Source: Flavobacteriales bacterium UBA3364 (lineage in GTDB: Bacteria; Bacteroidota; Bacteroidia; Flavobacteriales_F; PHOS-HE28). From it: 36,104 bases of DNA. A model generated the notes under the pieces. That model saw nothing but the letters and a program-made list of their open reading frames with translations, was not told where the DNA came from and did not search any database. The stretch lies in NCBI GenBank assembly GCA_002360495.1, contig DEQO01000045.1, positions 1-36,104 of the forward strand, in the 5' to 3' direction. This document shows, one piece after another, positions 24,283-31,706 of the stretch. Position 1 is the first letter of the stretch, and each line of letters opens with the position of its first letter. Made by a program: the position numbers and the translations under genes.

Positions 24283-25448
24283 GGAATAAGGGTGAAATGG
24301 CTATGGTAGACGACGCCGTAGGCCCGGAACACGACGATGTACCGGCCAGGTTCCTGCTGCGAGACATCCATCGGAGTACTCGTATGGAGCATGCCCTGTT
24401 GGATGCTGCGGCCTGTGATATCGAAGACTTCGTAAGGAACCTTCCGGCCGTTGTCCGAGAGATCGAAACGAATGAGGCCATTCGTGGGGTTAGGGTAACC
24501 CTTGACCGATGGCGATACGTGTTCTTCAACTGCCCCGAAGTAGTAGTCGAAGCTCCACCAATCGTTCTTTCGTTCGGAGAGGTCGACACCTGTACCATAA
24601 TACAGCCGAACGTCCAAGCCGGTCACGTTGGCATTGGCCGTCATTACCCCACCGCGACGCGGTCCGCCGGGAAATGGTTCGGAGATGGTCCACCCCCATG
24701 GTCCATGGAACATCCAAGTGCCGTCGTGGTATTCATCCGCTGCGGATGCTCCGCCTACGACGAAATTCCTGCATCCGTCCGCGCCGTAGCGCGGTCCCGG
24801 CATTTCGAGGATCGGGTACCAGGCATCCCACGGAGGCGAGGAGCCATAGGCATCCGAAAGCGCTTCGAACGCCGCATTCGCGCCACCGAAGATCAACTCG
24901 TTCGCACCGCTGCCACAAGCCCGATGGCGCGGCCCCCCAGGAACGGGCGCTTTCTCGGACCAGGAATCAGCTGCCGCGTCGTAGTGCCAAACTTCGTCCG
25001 TGGGAATGCCGCCTGCCAGCATTCCCGTACAGATCAACCCGCTGTCAAAAGCCACGGATGCGGATCGCCCGGGGCCGGGAAGGGAGGTCCGCTGTTCCCA
25101 TGCGTCGGTCATCGGGTCGTAGCGCCATAGCTCGTTCAATAAGCCGTTCGCATCCACACCACCGAAAACGTAGCCGTACTGTCCATCCGCGAACGCAGCG
25201 CAGTATTGCCGTCCGGTGGTGGGCATTGCAGCAATGGCGTTCCATTCTCCGGTCACGGTATTGAACGCGTACCAGTCGTTCCGAAGCGCAAAGTCCACAT
25301 CGCGCCCTGTTCCAACATAGACAGCGTTACCCACTGCGAAGGCCGTGGCATCATCACGTGCCGTCCCAGGGAAATCCGGCAACTGGGTCCACGCTTGGGG
25401 GAATGTCGGATGACCTGCGAAGAGGAGTGCAACAGCGAGGAGACGCAT
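24279..25448 (-). CDS. Kelch-repeat secreted protein with T9SS sorting domain, 389 aa
   Basis: The ATG at 25448 starts the signal peptide MRLLAVALLFAGHPTFPQ; the open frame upstream adds nothing credible. Four to five kelch repeats follow (WNAIAAMPTTGRQYCAAF, YGYVFGGVDANG, WEQRTSLPGPGRSASVAF, WSEKAPVPGGPRHRACGSG), which fold as a beta-propeller. The last ~75 residues (VKGYPNPTNGLIRFDLSD, VFDITGRSI, PGRYIVVF) are a type A T9SS sorting domain, so the protein should be exported to the cell surface. A -7 box lies only 3 nt before the start. It leads an operon with the methyltransferase. Confidence 0.9.
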   Translation of the reverse strand: MRLLAVALLFAGHPTFPQAWTQLPDFPGTARDDATAFAVGNAVYVGTGRDVDFALRNDWYAFNTVTGEWNAIAAMPTTGRQYCAAFADGQYGYVFGGVDANGLLNELWRYDPMTDAWEQRTSLPGPGRSASVAFDSGLICTGMLAGGIPTDEVWHYDAAADSWSEKAPVPGGPRHRACGSGANELIFGGANAAFEALSDAYGSSPPWDAWYPILEMPGPRYGADGCRNFVVGGASAADEYHDGTWMFHGPWGWTISEPFPGGPRRGGVMTANANVTGLDVRLYYGTGVDLSERKNDWWSFDYYFGAVEEHVSPSVKGYPNPTNGLIRFDLSDNGRKVPYEVFDITGRSIQQGMLHTSTPMDVSQQEPGRYIVVFRAYGVVYHSHFTLIP

Positions 25449-25451
25449 GAC

Positions 25452-25459
25452 CGAAGCTA
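25452..25459 (-). promoter_or_regulatory. -7 box 3 nt before the kelch gene start
   Basis: TAGCTTCG on the minus strand matches TAnnTTTG at 7 of 8 positions, with only gtc between it and the ATG. The signal peptide fixes the start, so a leaderless transcript is implied. Confidence 0.4.
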
Positions 25460-25490
25460 GCCACCAAGCCAACGACCGCGGTCGGAGGGG

Positions 25491-25901
25491 CTATTTGGGT
25501 GGAGTGGAACCATGGCGTTCATAGTAGCGCTGCTTCATTTTTCGGCGGTTCTCATTCTGGACCTGCCGAACCTGCCGCATTTGTTCGGCGCCCAAGAAGA
25601 TCTCGAGTTCCTCGCTCCGTTGGTTGTCAAATCCCTTGATCGCTGAAAGTTTGCTCCGATGGTCCCCGTCACCCTTCACTACCGGCATGACCAGCCCGGC
25701 GAACTTCAGGTTGACAGCATGCACTTGATCGACCTGCCCCGGTGACAATGAAGCCCGGGTGGACATTTGATCGGTCATCTTACGCGCGAACTCATCGACG
25801 CTCCAAGCCTTCATTTCTTCCATGGTCTGGGCATGGAGCATACCGATCGAAACGAAGAACGAAAGGCCTACGAAGGCCCGTTTGAGGAAAATGGTGTTCA
25901 T
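25491..25901 (-). CDS. Small secreted Spy/CpxP-like protein, 136 aa
   Basis: The ATG at 25901 gives a signal peptide (MNTIFLKRAFVGLSFFVSIG ... HAQ). The mature ~115 residues are helical and strongly charged. ARKMTDQMSTRASLSPGQVDQVHAVNL is the Spy/CpxP-like "LTxxQ" type of segment, and EQMRQVRQVQNENRRKMKQR is a basic C-terminal helix. Such periplasmic proteins often act as chaperones or envelope-stress sensors. No sigma/anti-sigma pair is adjacent. The box TACTTTCA lies 20 nt upstream. Confidence 0.7.
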   Translation of the reverse strand: MNTIFLKRAFVGLSFFVSIGMLHAQTMEEMKAWSVDEFARKMTDQMSTRASLSPGQVDQVHAVNLKFAGLVMPVVKGDGDHRSKLSAIKGFDNQRSEELEIFLGAEQMRQVRQVQNENRRKMKQRYYERHGSTPPK

Positions 25902-26197
25902 GCCAGGTGCATTCGTGTGCTGAAAGTAAGGAAAGTGCCACGTGTCGGGCTGCAACATGGAGATCCGAAGGGGGCGGCATCGGCGAGGCGCGGCGCGGCC
26001 TTGTCCAACGCGAAGTGCACGGTGAGCCTGGGGGGCGATCGCGCCAGGAGGCCTGAGGCCACCAACAGCGCCACGGGCAGTGCCCAGGGCGGTCCATGGT
26101 CGTACGGGTTTGGTCAGGGATGTGGAAAGAACTCCGATCGACAGGCGATCATTATGCCAGACGCATCACAGGGGGGAAGGGCTGCTTGCTTGAATGC
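25902..26197. other. Intergenic stretch, very GC-rich, possible decayed minus-strand ORF
   Basis: There is no clear gene here. On the minus strand a frame open from 26113 to 25898 reads a hydrophobic stretch (PWALPVALLVASGLL) and ends with ATGA overlap on the start of the Spy-like gene. Its only starts are GTG/TTG (for example GTG at 26074, 58 codons). It may be a remnant of a membrane protein gene or chance; I do not call it a gene. Confidence 0.3.
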
Positions 26198-26232
26198 CGA
26201 AAGGCGCCGGAGGTGACCCTCGGCGCCTTTCG
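26198..26232 (-). terminator. Hairpin terminator of the acyl-CoA dehydrogenase gene
   Basis: cgaaaggcgccg (26198-26209) pairs perfectly over 12 bp with cggcgcctttcg (26221-26232) around an 11-nt loop, 18 nt after the fadE-like stop. There is no long U-run, but the stem is strong and isolated. Confidence 0.55.
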
Positions 26233-26250
26233 ACGGCTGCGAAGAAGCGA

Positions 26251-28059
26251 TCAGTAGCAGTGCCTTCCCTCCGCGATCATCTTCTTCGCCACCAGCTTCC
26301 GCAGCTCGGCGGTGTTGATCGGCGTGTTCTTGCTCCAGCGCTTCGCGCCCATCAGCATGGCCTGGCGCTCGTCGCCGTCGGCGAAGTTGCACACCGCCTC
26401 CTTCGCGTACTTGTGGATGCGGTCCGCCGCGTCGTGGATGTACAGCTGGCACATGGCGATCTGCTCGGACACGTTGGCCGCGCCTTTCTTGTCGGCGAGC
26501 TTCAGCGTGCGCAGCAGCGTGCTCTCGGCCAGGTAGGTGTCGATCACCATGTCGGCGATGTGCATCAGCGTTTCCTGGTGCTTCGCCAGTTCGAGGCCCA
26601 GCTTCTGCGCGGCGCCACCGGCCACCATCAGCACGGCCTTCTTGAAGTTGGCCACCATGCGCTTCTCGTCGCCGAGCAGCGAATCATCGGGCTCCAGCAT
26701 ATCGGGGATGCCCATCAGTTCCGCGGCAACGGCCTGGGCTGGGCCCATCAGGTCCAGCTGACCCTTCATCGCACGCTTCAGCAGCATGTCCACCGTGAGC
26801 ATGCGGTTGATCTCGTTCGTTCCCTCGAATATCCGGTTGATGCGGCTGTCGCGGTAGGCGCGCTCCACGGGGCTCTCGGCGCTGTAGCCCATGCCGCCAT
26901 AGATCTGCACGCCTTCGTCGCACACGTAGTCGAGGCATTCGCTGCCGGCCACTTTCAGGATCGCGGCTTCCGCAGCGTATTGCTCCACGCCTTTCAGCAG
27001 GGCCTTCGCATGGTCGGCGCCGCCGGCCTTCAGGTCCTCAATGGCGTTCTCCATGTCCTGGCTGCAGCGGTAGGTGGCGCTCTCCACCACGTAGCAGTAG
27101 GTGGCCTGGTCGGCCAGCTTCTGGCGGATCGCGCCGAACGCGCTGATCGGCTTGCCGAACTGGATGCGCTCGTTGGCGTACTTCACGCTGACGTCCACCG
27201 TGGCCTTGGCACCGCCCAGAGCCGCGCCCGCGAGCTTGATCCGGCCGATGTTCAGGATGTTCACCGCGATCTTGAAGCCGTTCTGGCGCTCGCTCAGCAA
27301 ATTCTCCACCGGCACCTTGCAGTCGTTGAAGAACACCTGCCGCGTGCTGCTGCCCTTGATGCCCATCTTCTTCTCCTCCGGGTTCAGCGTGATGCCGCCG
27401 AAGTCCTTCTCCACGATGAAGGCGCTCAGGTTCTCGTCCTCCACACCGGTGATGGGGTCCACGATCTTGGCGAAGACGGTGAAGATGTCCGCGAAGCCAC
27501 CGTTGGTGATCCACATTTTCTGCCCGTTCAGGATCCAGTGCTTGCCATCAGGGCTCAGCACCGCTTTGGTCTTGCCGCTATTGGCATCGCTGCCGCTGCC
27601 GGGTTCGGTGAGGCAGTAACAGGCTTTCCATTCACCGCTGGCCAGCTTGGGGATGTACTTCTTACGCTGCGCGTCGTTACCGTAGTACAGGATGGGCAGG
27701 GTGCCAATGCCCGTATGCGCGGCGATCGCCACACTGAAGCTGTGCCCCGCGCCGGTCACTTCCGTCACCAGCATGCCGGTCACGAAGTCTTTTCCGAAAC
27801 CGCCCAGGTCCTCGGGCACCGAGATGCCCAGCAGGCCCAGTTCGCCCGCCTTGTCCAGCAAGCTTGGCATCAGGCCGGCCTCGAGCGCGTCGATGCGGTC
27901 CAGCTGGGTCCATACGTTCTGCTCCAGGAACTCGCGCGCGCTTTGCGCGATCATGCGCTGCTCCTCGTTGAACTCCTCGGGGATGAAGATGTCCTGCGGA
28001 TCGCTGGTGCGGATCAGGAACTCGCCGCCCTGCAGGGCTTTTTTCGTTTCGGTGCTCAT
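26251..28059 (-). CDS. fadE: Acyl-CoA dehydrogenase, long/very-long-chain type, 602 aa
   Basis: FAD flavoenzyme of the first beta-oxidation step (acyl-CoA to trans-2-enoyl-CoA). The N-terminal helical domain has EFNEEQRMIAQSAREFLEQN. The FAD/substrate segment is CYCLTEPGSGSDANSGKTKA and WILNGQKMWITNGGFADIF. Towards the end of the catalytic core, QIYGGMGYSAESPVERAYRD and NRIFEGTNEINRM carry the catalytic Glu (EGT). A C-terminal extension of about 180 residues makes it the VLCAD/ACAD9-like form common in Bacteroidota. It lies downstream of fadN-like and fadA-like genes on the same strand, separated by about 4.3 kb of inserted genes, and has its own promoter with an overlapping palindrome. The symbol denotes function, not orthology to E. 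coli FadE. Confidence 0.93.
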   Translation of the reverse strand: MSTETKKALQGGEFLIRTSDPQDIFIPEEFNEEQRMIAQSAREFLEQNVWTQLDRIDALEAGLMPSLLDKAGELGLLGISVPEDLGGFGKDFVTGMLVTEVTGAGHSFSVAIAAHTGIGTLPILYYGNDAQRKKYIPKLASGEWKACYCLTEPGSGSDANSGKTKAVLSPDGKHWILNGQKMWITNGGFADIFTVFAKIVDPITGVEDENLSAFIVEKDFGGITLNPEEKKMGIKGSSTRQVFFNDCKVPVENLLSERQNGFKIAVNILNIGRIKLAGAALGGAKATVDVSVKYANERIQFGKPISAFGAIRQKLADQATYCYVVESATYRCSQDMENAIEDLKAGGADHAKALLKGVEQYAAEAAILKVAGSECLDYVCDEGVQIYGGMGYSAESPVERAYRDSRINRIFEGTNEINRMLTVDMLLKRAMKGQLDLMGPAQAVAAELMGIPDMLEPDDSLLGDEKRMVANFKKAVLMVAGGAAQKLGLELAKHQETLMHIADMVIDTYLAESTLLRTLKLADKKGAANVSEQIAMCQLYIHDAADRIHKYAKEAVCNFADGDERQAMLMGAKRWSKNTPINTAELRKLVAKKMIAEGRHCY

Positions 28060-28111
28060 GGGTGCGGATGAACTGGACTGTTCAACGGATGATCCTACGT
28101 ACGGTTCGGCA

Positions 28112-28142
28112 TAAAGTTATGCATGCATAACAAATTTCCAAA
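28112..28142 (-). promoter_or_regulatory. Strong -33/-7 promoter of the fadE-like gene
   Basis: On the minus strand TTTG (28139-28142) is followed after exactly 19 nt by TAACTTTA (28112-28119), 7/8 to TAnnTTTG. It gives a leader of about 48 nt. This is the best complete Bacteroidota-type promoter in the window. Confidence 0.65.
28116..28131. promoter_or_regulatory. 16-bp perfect palindrome over the fadE promoter (candidate operator)
   Basis: gttatgcatgcataac is a perfect inverted repeat with no spacer. It covers the downstream part of the promoter spacer and half of the -7 box, where a dimeric repressor would block RNA polymerase. Fatty-acid genes are often controlled by TetR- or GntR-family acyl-CoA sensors; no regulator gene is in the window. 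Confidence 0.5.
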
Positions 28143-28228
28143 CGGGGTGGTTCGTGAGGGTAGTAAGAATGGTGAGAGGGGTGTCGTCCACCTTGATGCC
28201 TTGACACTTGAGCCTTGTGTCTTCTTCC

Positions 28229-28393
28229 GGGCGTGCCCCTCGGCCAAATGCGCCTCGGGTCGCGTGCACCGCTATAGCCGGACTTGTCAGGGCCAGCGGC
28301 TGTGGCACTGCGGGGGCTTCCTTCGGTCGCCTCCTCGTTGCACACATCCGCACGGCCATTCCGGCGCCGGGCTGCCGCTAGGCCCCCTCACGC
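28229..28393 (+). repeat. Interspersed GC-rich repeat, copy A
   Basis: It starts gggcgtgcccctcggccaaa, continues through gcgcctcgggtcgcg and a ccgct box, has a long variable GC-rich middle, and ends gggctgccgct...ctcacgc. The same start and end modules occur in copies B (33677-33774, plus) and C (35505-35611, minus). It is non-coding. Similar "gggcgtgccc...tccgct...ctcacgc" elements are common between genes in Bacteroidota genomes; their function is not established. Confidence 0.75.
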
Positions 28394-28479
28394 GGCCTCA
28401 CGTTTACGGATACGATCCGGCTATTTGCGGACATTCTCGGATATCGCAACGTCGTCGAGGTTCAGTCGGTGTCAAACAG

Positions 28480-29391
28480 TCACCGACTAAGCCGCTCGAT
28501 CCACCGCACCAGTTCCCGCTCATCCACGATGCTCCACGCATGCGGGTGCTGGTTGCCATGCTGCACGCCTCGCCCTTCTGTGGTGATGTACTCCGACTGC
28601 GCGTTACCCGCAGCCACCAGCGTGTCGTGGATGCGCTTCATGCCGTAGGAGTTCAGCTCCTCGTAGCTGTCGTCTCGGTTGATGCGCCACCAGGTCGTGT
28701 CCGGCTCGGTGTAGAAGCGGATGGGCAGGTCCTTCAGCGGCGCCACGCTCGCGGACGAGTTGAGCAGGGGAGCAGCGCGCTCGTAGTTGGCCATGCTGTC
28801 CGTGGGAGAGCCGAGGGTGCTGTCTAGAAAGGCTTGGAGGTATTGCGCTTCGCCCTTGTGTTCCGGGAAGGAGGTCTTCTCCAGGTCGCGCTTCGAGCAT
28901 TCGTACAGGTGCACCAGATCGAGCGGACTATCCACGGCGAACACGCCTTTCATCTGCACCGGCGGCTCGGCCGACCGCAACAGCGCCTTCGCCAGTAGTA
29001 CGCTCACGTTGCCGCCGGAAGAGAAGCCGCCAATGAACGTGTTCGACGCATCCACGCCGTGCTCCTTCACCGCGCCCGCGATCGTGCCGATCACCTCCTG
29101 CTGCTCGGCCTCGCTCATCAGGAGGTGCCGGTTGAAGTTCATCATCAGCACCGCGATGCCGTTCGCTGCGGCCGTGTCCGCGATGTGTGACTCCGCCCGG
29201 GTGTCCGCCGCATCGCACGGGAAGCAGGGGAAGAGGATCAGTAGTGCCTTTTGTTCATTTGGGAGGAGAAGGTCGTAGGTGGGGGTGTGGATCTCTTTCG
29301 GCCTTAGGTTCTTGATGGGAGCGGGCGGCTGACAAGCGCTTAGCAGCAAGATCGACACGCACGCGAATGCGAGATTGGTGGAGGAGTTCAT
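28480..29391 (-). CDS. Lipoprotein alpha/beta-hydrolase, 303 aa
   Basis: The ATG at 29391 gives a lipoprotein signal (LAFACVSILLLSAC) and so an outer-membrane or periplasmic lipoprotein. HTPTYDLLLPNEQKALLILF leads into the first core strand of an alpha/beta hydrolase. The nucleophile elbow is FIGGFSSGGNVSVLLA (GxSxG). VFAVDSPLDL follows the next strand and a late His (QHGNQHPHAW) fits the catalytic triad. The substrate is unknown; it is probably an esterase. It overlaps the upstream T9SS gene by ATGA. A truncated paralog lies at 31491-31703. Confidence 0.8.
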   Translation of the reverse strand: MNSSTNLAFACVSILLLSACQPPAPIKNLRPKEIHTPTYDLLLPNEQKALLILFPCFPCDAADTRAESHIADTAAANGIAVLMMNFNRHLLMSEAEQQEVIGTIAGAVKEHGVDASNTFIGGFSSGGNVSVLLAKALLRSAEPPVQMKGVFAVDSPLDLVHLYECSKRDLEKTSFPEHKGEAQYLQAFLDSTLGSPTDSMANYERAAPLLNSSASVAPLKDLPIRFYTEPDTTWWRINRDDSYEELNSYGMKRIHDTLVAAGNAQSEYITTEGRGVQHGNQHPHAWSIVDERELVRWIERLSR

Positions 29392-31052
29392 GGCACGACC
29401 ATCACTTTCTGCGAAGCATGGATGACCGTACCGTCGACATGCAGGAGGTAACTGCCAGAGGCGAGATCTCGAAAATCGATTGTCATTGAGCCACAAGGAA
29501 TGGCGCGGCCTTTCATCAGGACTCGTCCAATAGGGTCAAGTAATGTCCAGTCGAACATTCCTGAACATGGGACATCCACGTGAATGAGGTTCCTTGCAGG
29601 ATTCGGGAATAGGCCAAAAGAACTCGTTGAGCGGTCTTCGGTCGATGTATTTGTTCCATAGCACAGCAGCACGAGAGCGCCAGTTCCTCCGATCCCGCTG
29701 TTCTCTTGCGCCCCGGCCACCAACAACTTGCCTTCGACTTCTCTCGAAGCGGAATTTCTCCAGTTGGGCCGATACCATCCAGCGCCTTCCTCATTGTACA
29801 CATCACTCCAGGTCAGGTTGCCCTCTGTATCGTACTGAAGTGTGGCGATCGAAGCCAGCACGGAAGATGAATTCTGACTGCTCCTACCTGCGACGAATAC
29901 GTTTCCTTGTTCGTCAACGGCAACACCATACCCGTCATCGTGACCTGTACTTCCATTGTAGCTCCTTGCCCAAAGCAGTTCACCGGTCGAACTGTATTTC
30001 ACTGTCAGGTAGTCGTCAAGTATGCCGCTACCGTTGAACTGCGTCCCGGTGAGCAGGACTGTTCCGTCCTCCCCAACAGCAATGTCACGGAACCAATCTG
30101 TTCCCTGCCAATCGCCGGGAGCGTTGTAGGTAGCTGACCATTGGAGTGCGCCTGTAGTGTCCAGCACATCGCACAATAGATCCCCTTGACCATCCAAATA
30201 GTAGGCGCCGCCTATCGCTATGGTCCCATCCGGACGCCATTCAGCGCGGCGGCCATCGGTGAAGGTTTCCCCGGGGTGGAGGTATTCCCACAGCAAAGCT
30301 CCACTGCTCGAGTACTTAAGGGCGAAGAGATAGTACTGCTCAGCCGAGAGTTCATGTGTTTGACCGATTACATAGACGTTACCTGAAGCATCGATAAGTA
30401 GGTCGTTGCCTTGCTCGCTTGTGCCAGCGCCTTGCACATGATCATAGTATACATACCAAAGTTCATTTCCTAGGCTATCGTACTTCAGAGTGACCGCGTT
30501 GTGCTGGAAGGGCACTACCTCCGACCATCCCGTAACGAATACAGAGTTGTCGGGGCCGACAGCGATCGCATACGAACGATCCCAGCCACCTGGAATAACC
30601 CCTCCGTCGAAATCTGCTGTCCAAAGTACCACCCCGTCGGGACTGATTTTCATTGTCCGATAGTGCTCGCCGATGGATGGAGCACTTCCGGAGGTTGCGA
30701 TCAGAATGTTCCCCGAATGATCCACGCTCATGGATCCGTAGATGTTCTGAACCGGAAGTTCCAATGACCAGACCCACTCCCCTTCGACATTCTTGAGTAA
30801 CACACCTGTATTCACTCCTGCATCACTGCGTGAGTACCCATAGAGGTAAACGGTGCCGTTAGGATCTACATGCATATCCAAGCCGGTGTGTATCTGTTCG
30901 GGGGCATGGACATATTCCGCAGTCCATTCCATTTGGAATTGGCCTAATGACAATAGAGGAGCCGCGGACAGGACCAGGATGATTGCGGCGTGAGAGAATG
31001 TGCAACGTGGTAAGTGTTGCACGCCATTAATGATGTCACGCCACCAGTTCAT
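29388..31052 (-). CDS. SBBP-like propeller protein with T9SS sorting domain, 554 aa
   Basis: A signal peptide (HAAIILVLSAAPLLSLGQ) is preceded by an unusually long N-terminal region of about 20 residues. Propeller-type repeats follow (LLIDASGNVYVIGQTHE, VAVDEQGNVFVAGRSSQNSS, LKYSSSGALLWEYL, VKYSSTGELLWARSYNG). The last ~80 residues (FGLFPNPARNLIHVDVPC, GRVLMKGR, SGSYLLHVDG) are a T9SS sorting domain. The gene is visibly less GC-rich than fadE and fadA, suggesting transfer. The start is 8 nt after a copy of the fadA 3' tail, and the stop overlaps the hydrolase start. Role unknown. Confidence 0.85.
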   Translation of the reverse strand: MNWWRDIINGVQHLPRCTFSHAAIILVLSAAPLLSLGQFQMEWTAEYVHAPEQIHTGLDMHVDPNGTVYLYGYSRSDAGVNTGVLLKNVEGEWVWSLELPVQNIYGSMSVDHSGNILIATSGSAPSIGEHYRTMKISPDGVVLWTADFDGGVIPGGWDRSYAIAVGPDNSVFVTGWSEVVPFQHNAVTLKYDSLGNELWYVYYDHVQGAGTSEQGNDLLIDASGNVYVIGQTHELSAEQYYLFALKYSSSGALLWEYLHPGETFTDGRRAEWRPDGTIAIGGAYYLDGQGDLLCDVLDTTGALQWSATYNAPGDWQGTDWFRDIAVGEDGTVLLTGTQFNGSGILDDYLTVKYSSTGELLWARSYNGSTGHDDGYGVAVDEQGNVFVAGRSSQNSSSVLASIATLQYDTEGNLTWSDVYNEEGAGWYRPNWRNSASREVEGKLLVAGAQENSGIGGTGALVLLCYGTNTSTEDRSTSSFGLFPNPARNLIHVDVPCSGMFDWTLLDPIGRVLMKGRAIPCGSMTIDFRDLASGSYLLHVDGTVIHASQKVMVVP

Positions 31053-31056
31053 GGCT

Positions 31057-31084
31057 CAATTCAACAACTCGAACACACTCGCAG
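31057..31084 (-). repeat. fadA 3'-tail repeat T2
   Basis: About 28 bp resembling the last codons of the thiolase gene. The minus strand reads AASVFELLN and a stop in the thiolase frame. The small hypothetical gene reads through it in another frame and stops within it. Confidence 0.7.
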
Positions 31085-31471
31085 CCCTCCTCGCTTGAAG
31101 TGCTCTTCAAAAGCTCGCACATGGTGAGGGAACTCGGTGCCATAGAATGGATAGGGAATGCCAAGAATGGAGATCTCCCAACCATCATCGTCGAAACCGT
31201 TCACGGTTATCCCCGCACCTTTGATCTCTGTTCCCTCAGGTGAATGTACACGGATGCCCGGCATGAACTGGGTCATCAGGCAGCGCACATCGGGTTGGTC
31301 GTCAACTTCCACTCCGTTTGTTACGCAATGCCGTTTGAAAAGGTCGTAACCGGAGGCATGCCCATCCAGTTTGATGATCCCTAGCACGACACCCATAGGC
31401 GCATCGTGTTTCTCAAGCGCGGTTGTGCCGATACGCTTGCCGTTCAGTTCGACAGTGTACTCGCGTCCCAT
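31061..31471 (-). CDS. Hypothetical soluble protein, 136 aa
   Basis: The ATG at 31471 lies a few nt after another copy of the fadA 3' tail. The protein is small, soluble and acidic to neutral (MGREYTVELNGKRIGTTALE, DDDGWEISILGIPYPFYGTE, HHVRAFEEHFKRGG), with no signal peptide. I do not recognise a family. The compact mixed alpha/beta pattern and setting among short accessory genes would fit an immunity-type protein, but that is only inference. The last residues (LRVCSSC) come from reading the fadA-tail repeat out of frame, so the original C-terminus may have been replaced. Confidence 0.6.
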   Translation of the reverse strand: MGREYTVELNGKRIGTTALEKHDAPMGVVLGIIKLDGHASGYDLFKRHCVTNGVEVDDQPDVRCLMTQFMPGIRVHSPEGTEIKGAGITVNGFDDDGWEISILGIPYPFYGTEFPHHVRAFEEHFKRGGLRVCSSC

Positions 31472-31478
31472 GTGGCCT

Positions 31479-31507
31479 CTAGTTCACAACTCAAACATAC
31501 TCGCTGC
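31479..31507 (-). repeat. fadA 3'-tail repeat T1
   Basis: ctagttcacaactcaaacat on the plus strand begins this copy, which matches the thiolase 3' end with a 1-bp deletion and a few changes. It is fused to the 3' side of the truncated hydrolase frame. Confidence 0.7.
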
Positions 31508-31703
31508 CGTTGGTGACCTCCGCATCGCAGGGAAAGCAGGGGAAGAGGATCAACAGGGCTTTCTGCTCGGCGGGGAGGAGGAGGTCGTAGGTGGGGGTGT
31601 GGATCTCGTGGGGCTTTGCTGTGGCGGTCGGCTGGTCGCTCGTGCTCGGTGCGCTGCAAGCCGCGAGGCCGCAGAAAAGGAGAGCGGAGGGTGCGTGGTT
31701 CAT
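31491..31703 (-). pseudogene. Truncated lipoprotein-hydrolase paralog, 70 aa
   Basis: A lipoprotein signal (SALLFCGLAACSAPS) leads to HEIHTPTYDLLLPAEQKALL and ILFPCFPCDA, nearly identical to the start of the hydrolase at 28480-29391. The similarity ends at ILFPCFPCDA; the frame then enters the fadA-tail repeat (NGSEYV) and stops. The GxSxG and the rest of the catalytic domain are missing, so it cannot be an active enzyme. The signal peptides differ, so this is an older paralog rather than a fresh copy. Confidence 0.75.
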
Positions 31704-31706
31704 GTT

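Larger units (their letters stand above)
28060..28479. other. 420-bp gene-free stretch upstream of fadE
   Basis: It holds the fadE leader, promoter and palindrome (28060-28142), about 80 bp without recognisable features, and the GC-rich repeat element A (28229-28393). The last 85 bp, next to the hydrolase stop, show nothing further. Confidence 0.7.

Noticed and set aside
25898..26074. 58-codon minus-strand frame ending in ATGA overlap with the Spy-like gene
   Set aside because: It has only GTG/TTG starts and no recognisable family, and GC-rich DNA gives such frames by chance; recorded as a gene-free stretch.
26194..28071. Long open frame on the plus strand opposite fadE (625 codons)
   Set aside because: It is the antisense shadow of a GC-rich conserved gene; its product is a His/Val/Gln/Leu-rich composition with no recognisable motif.
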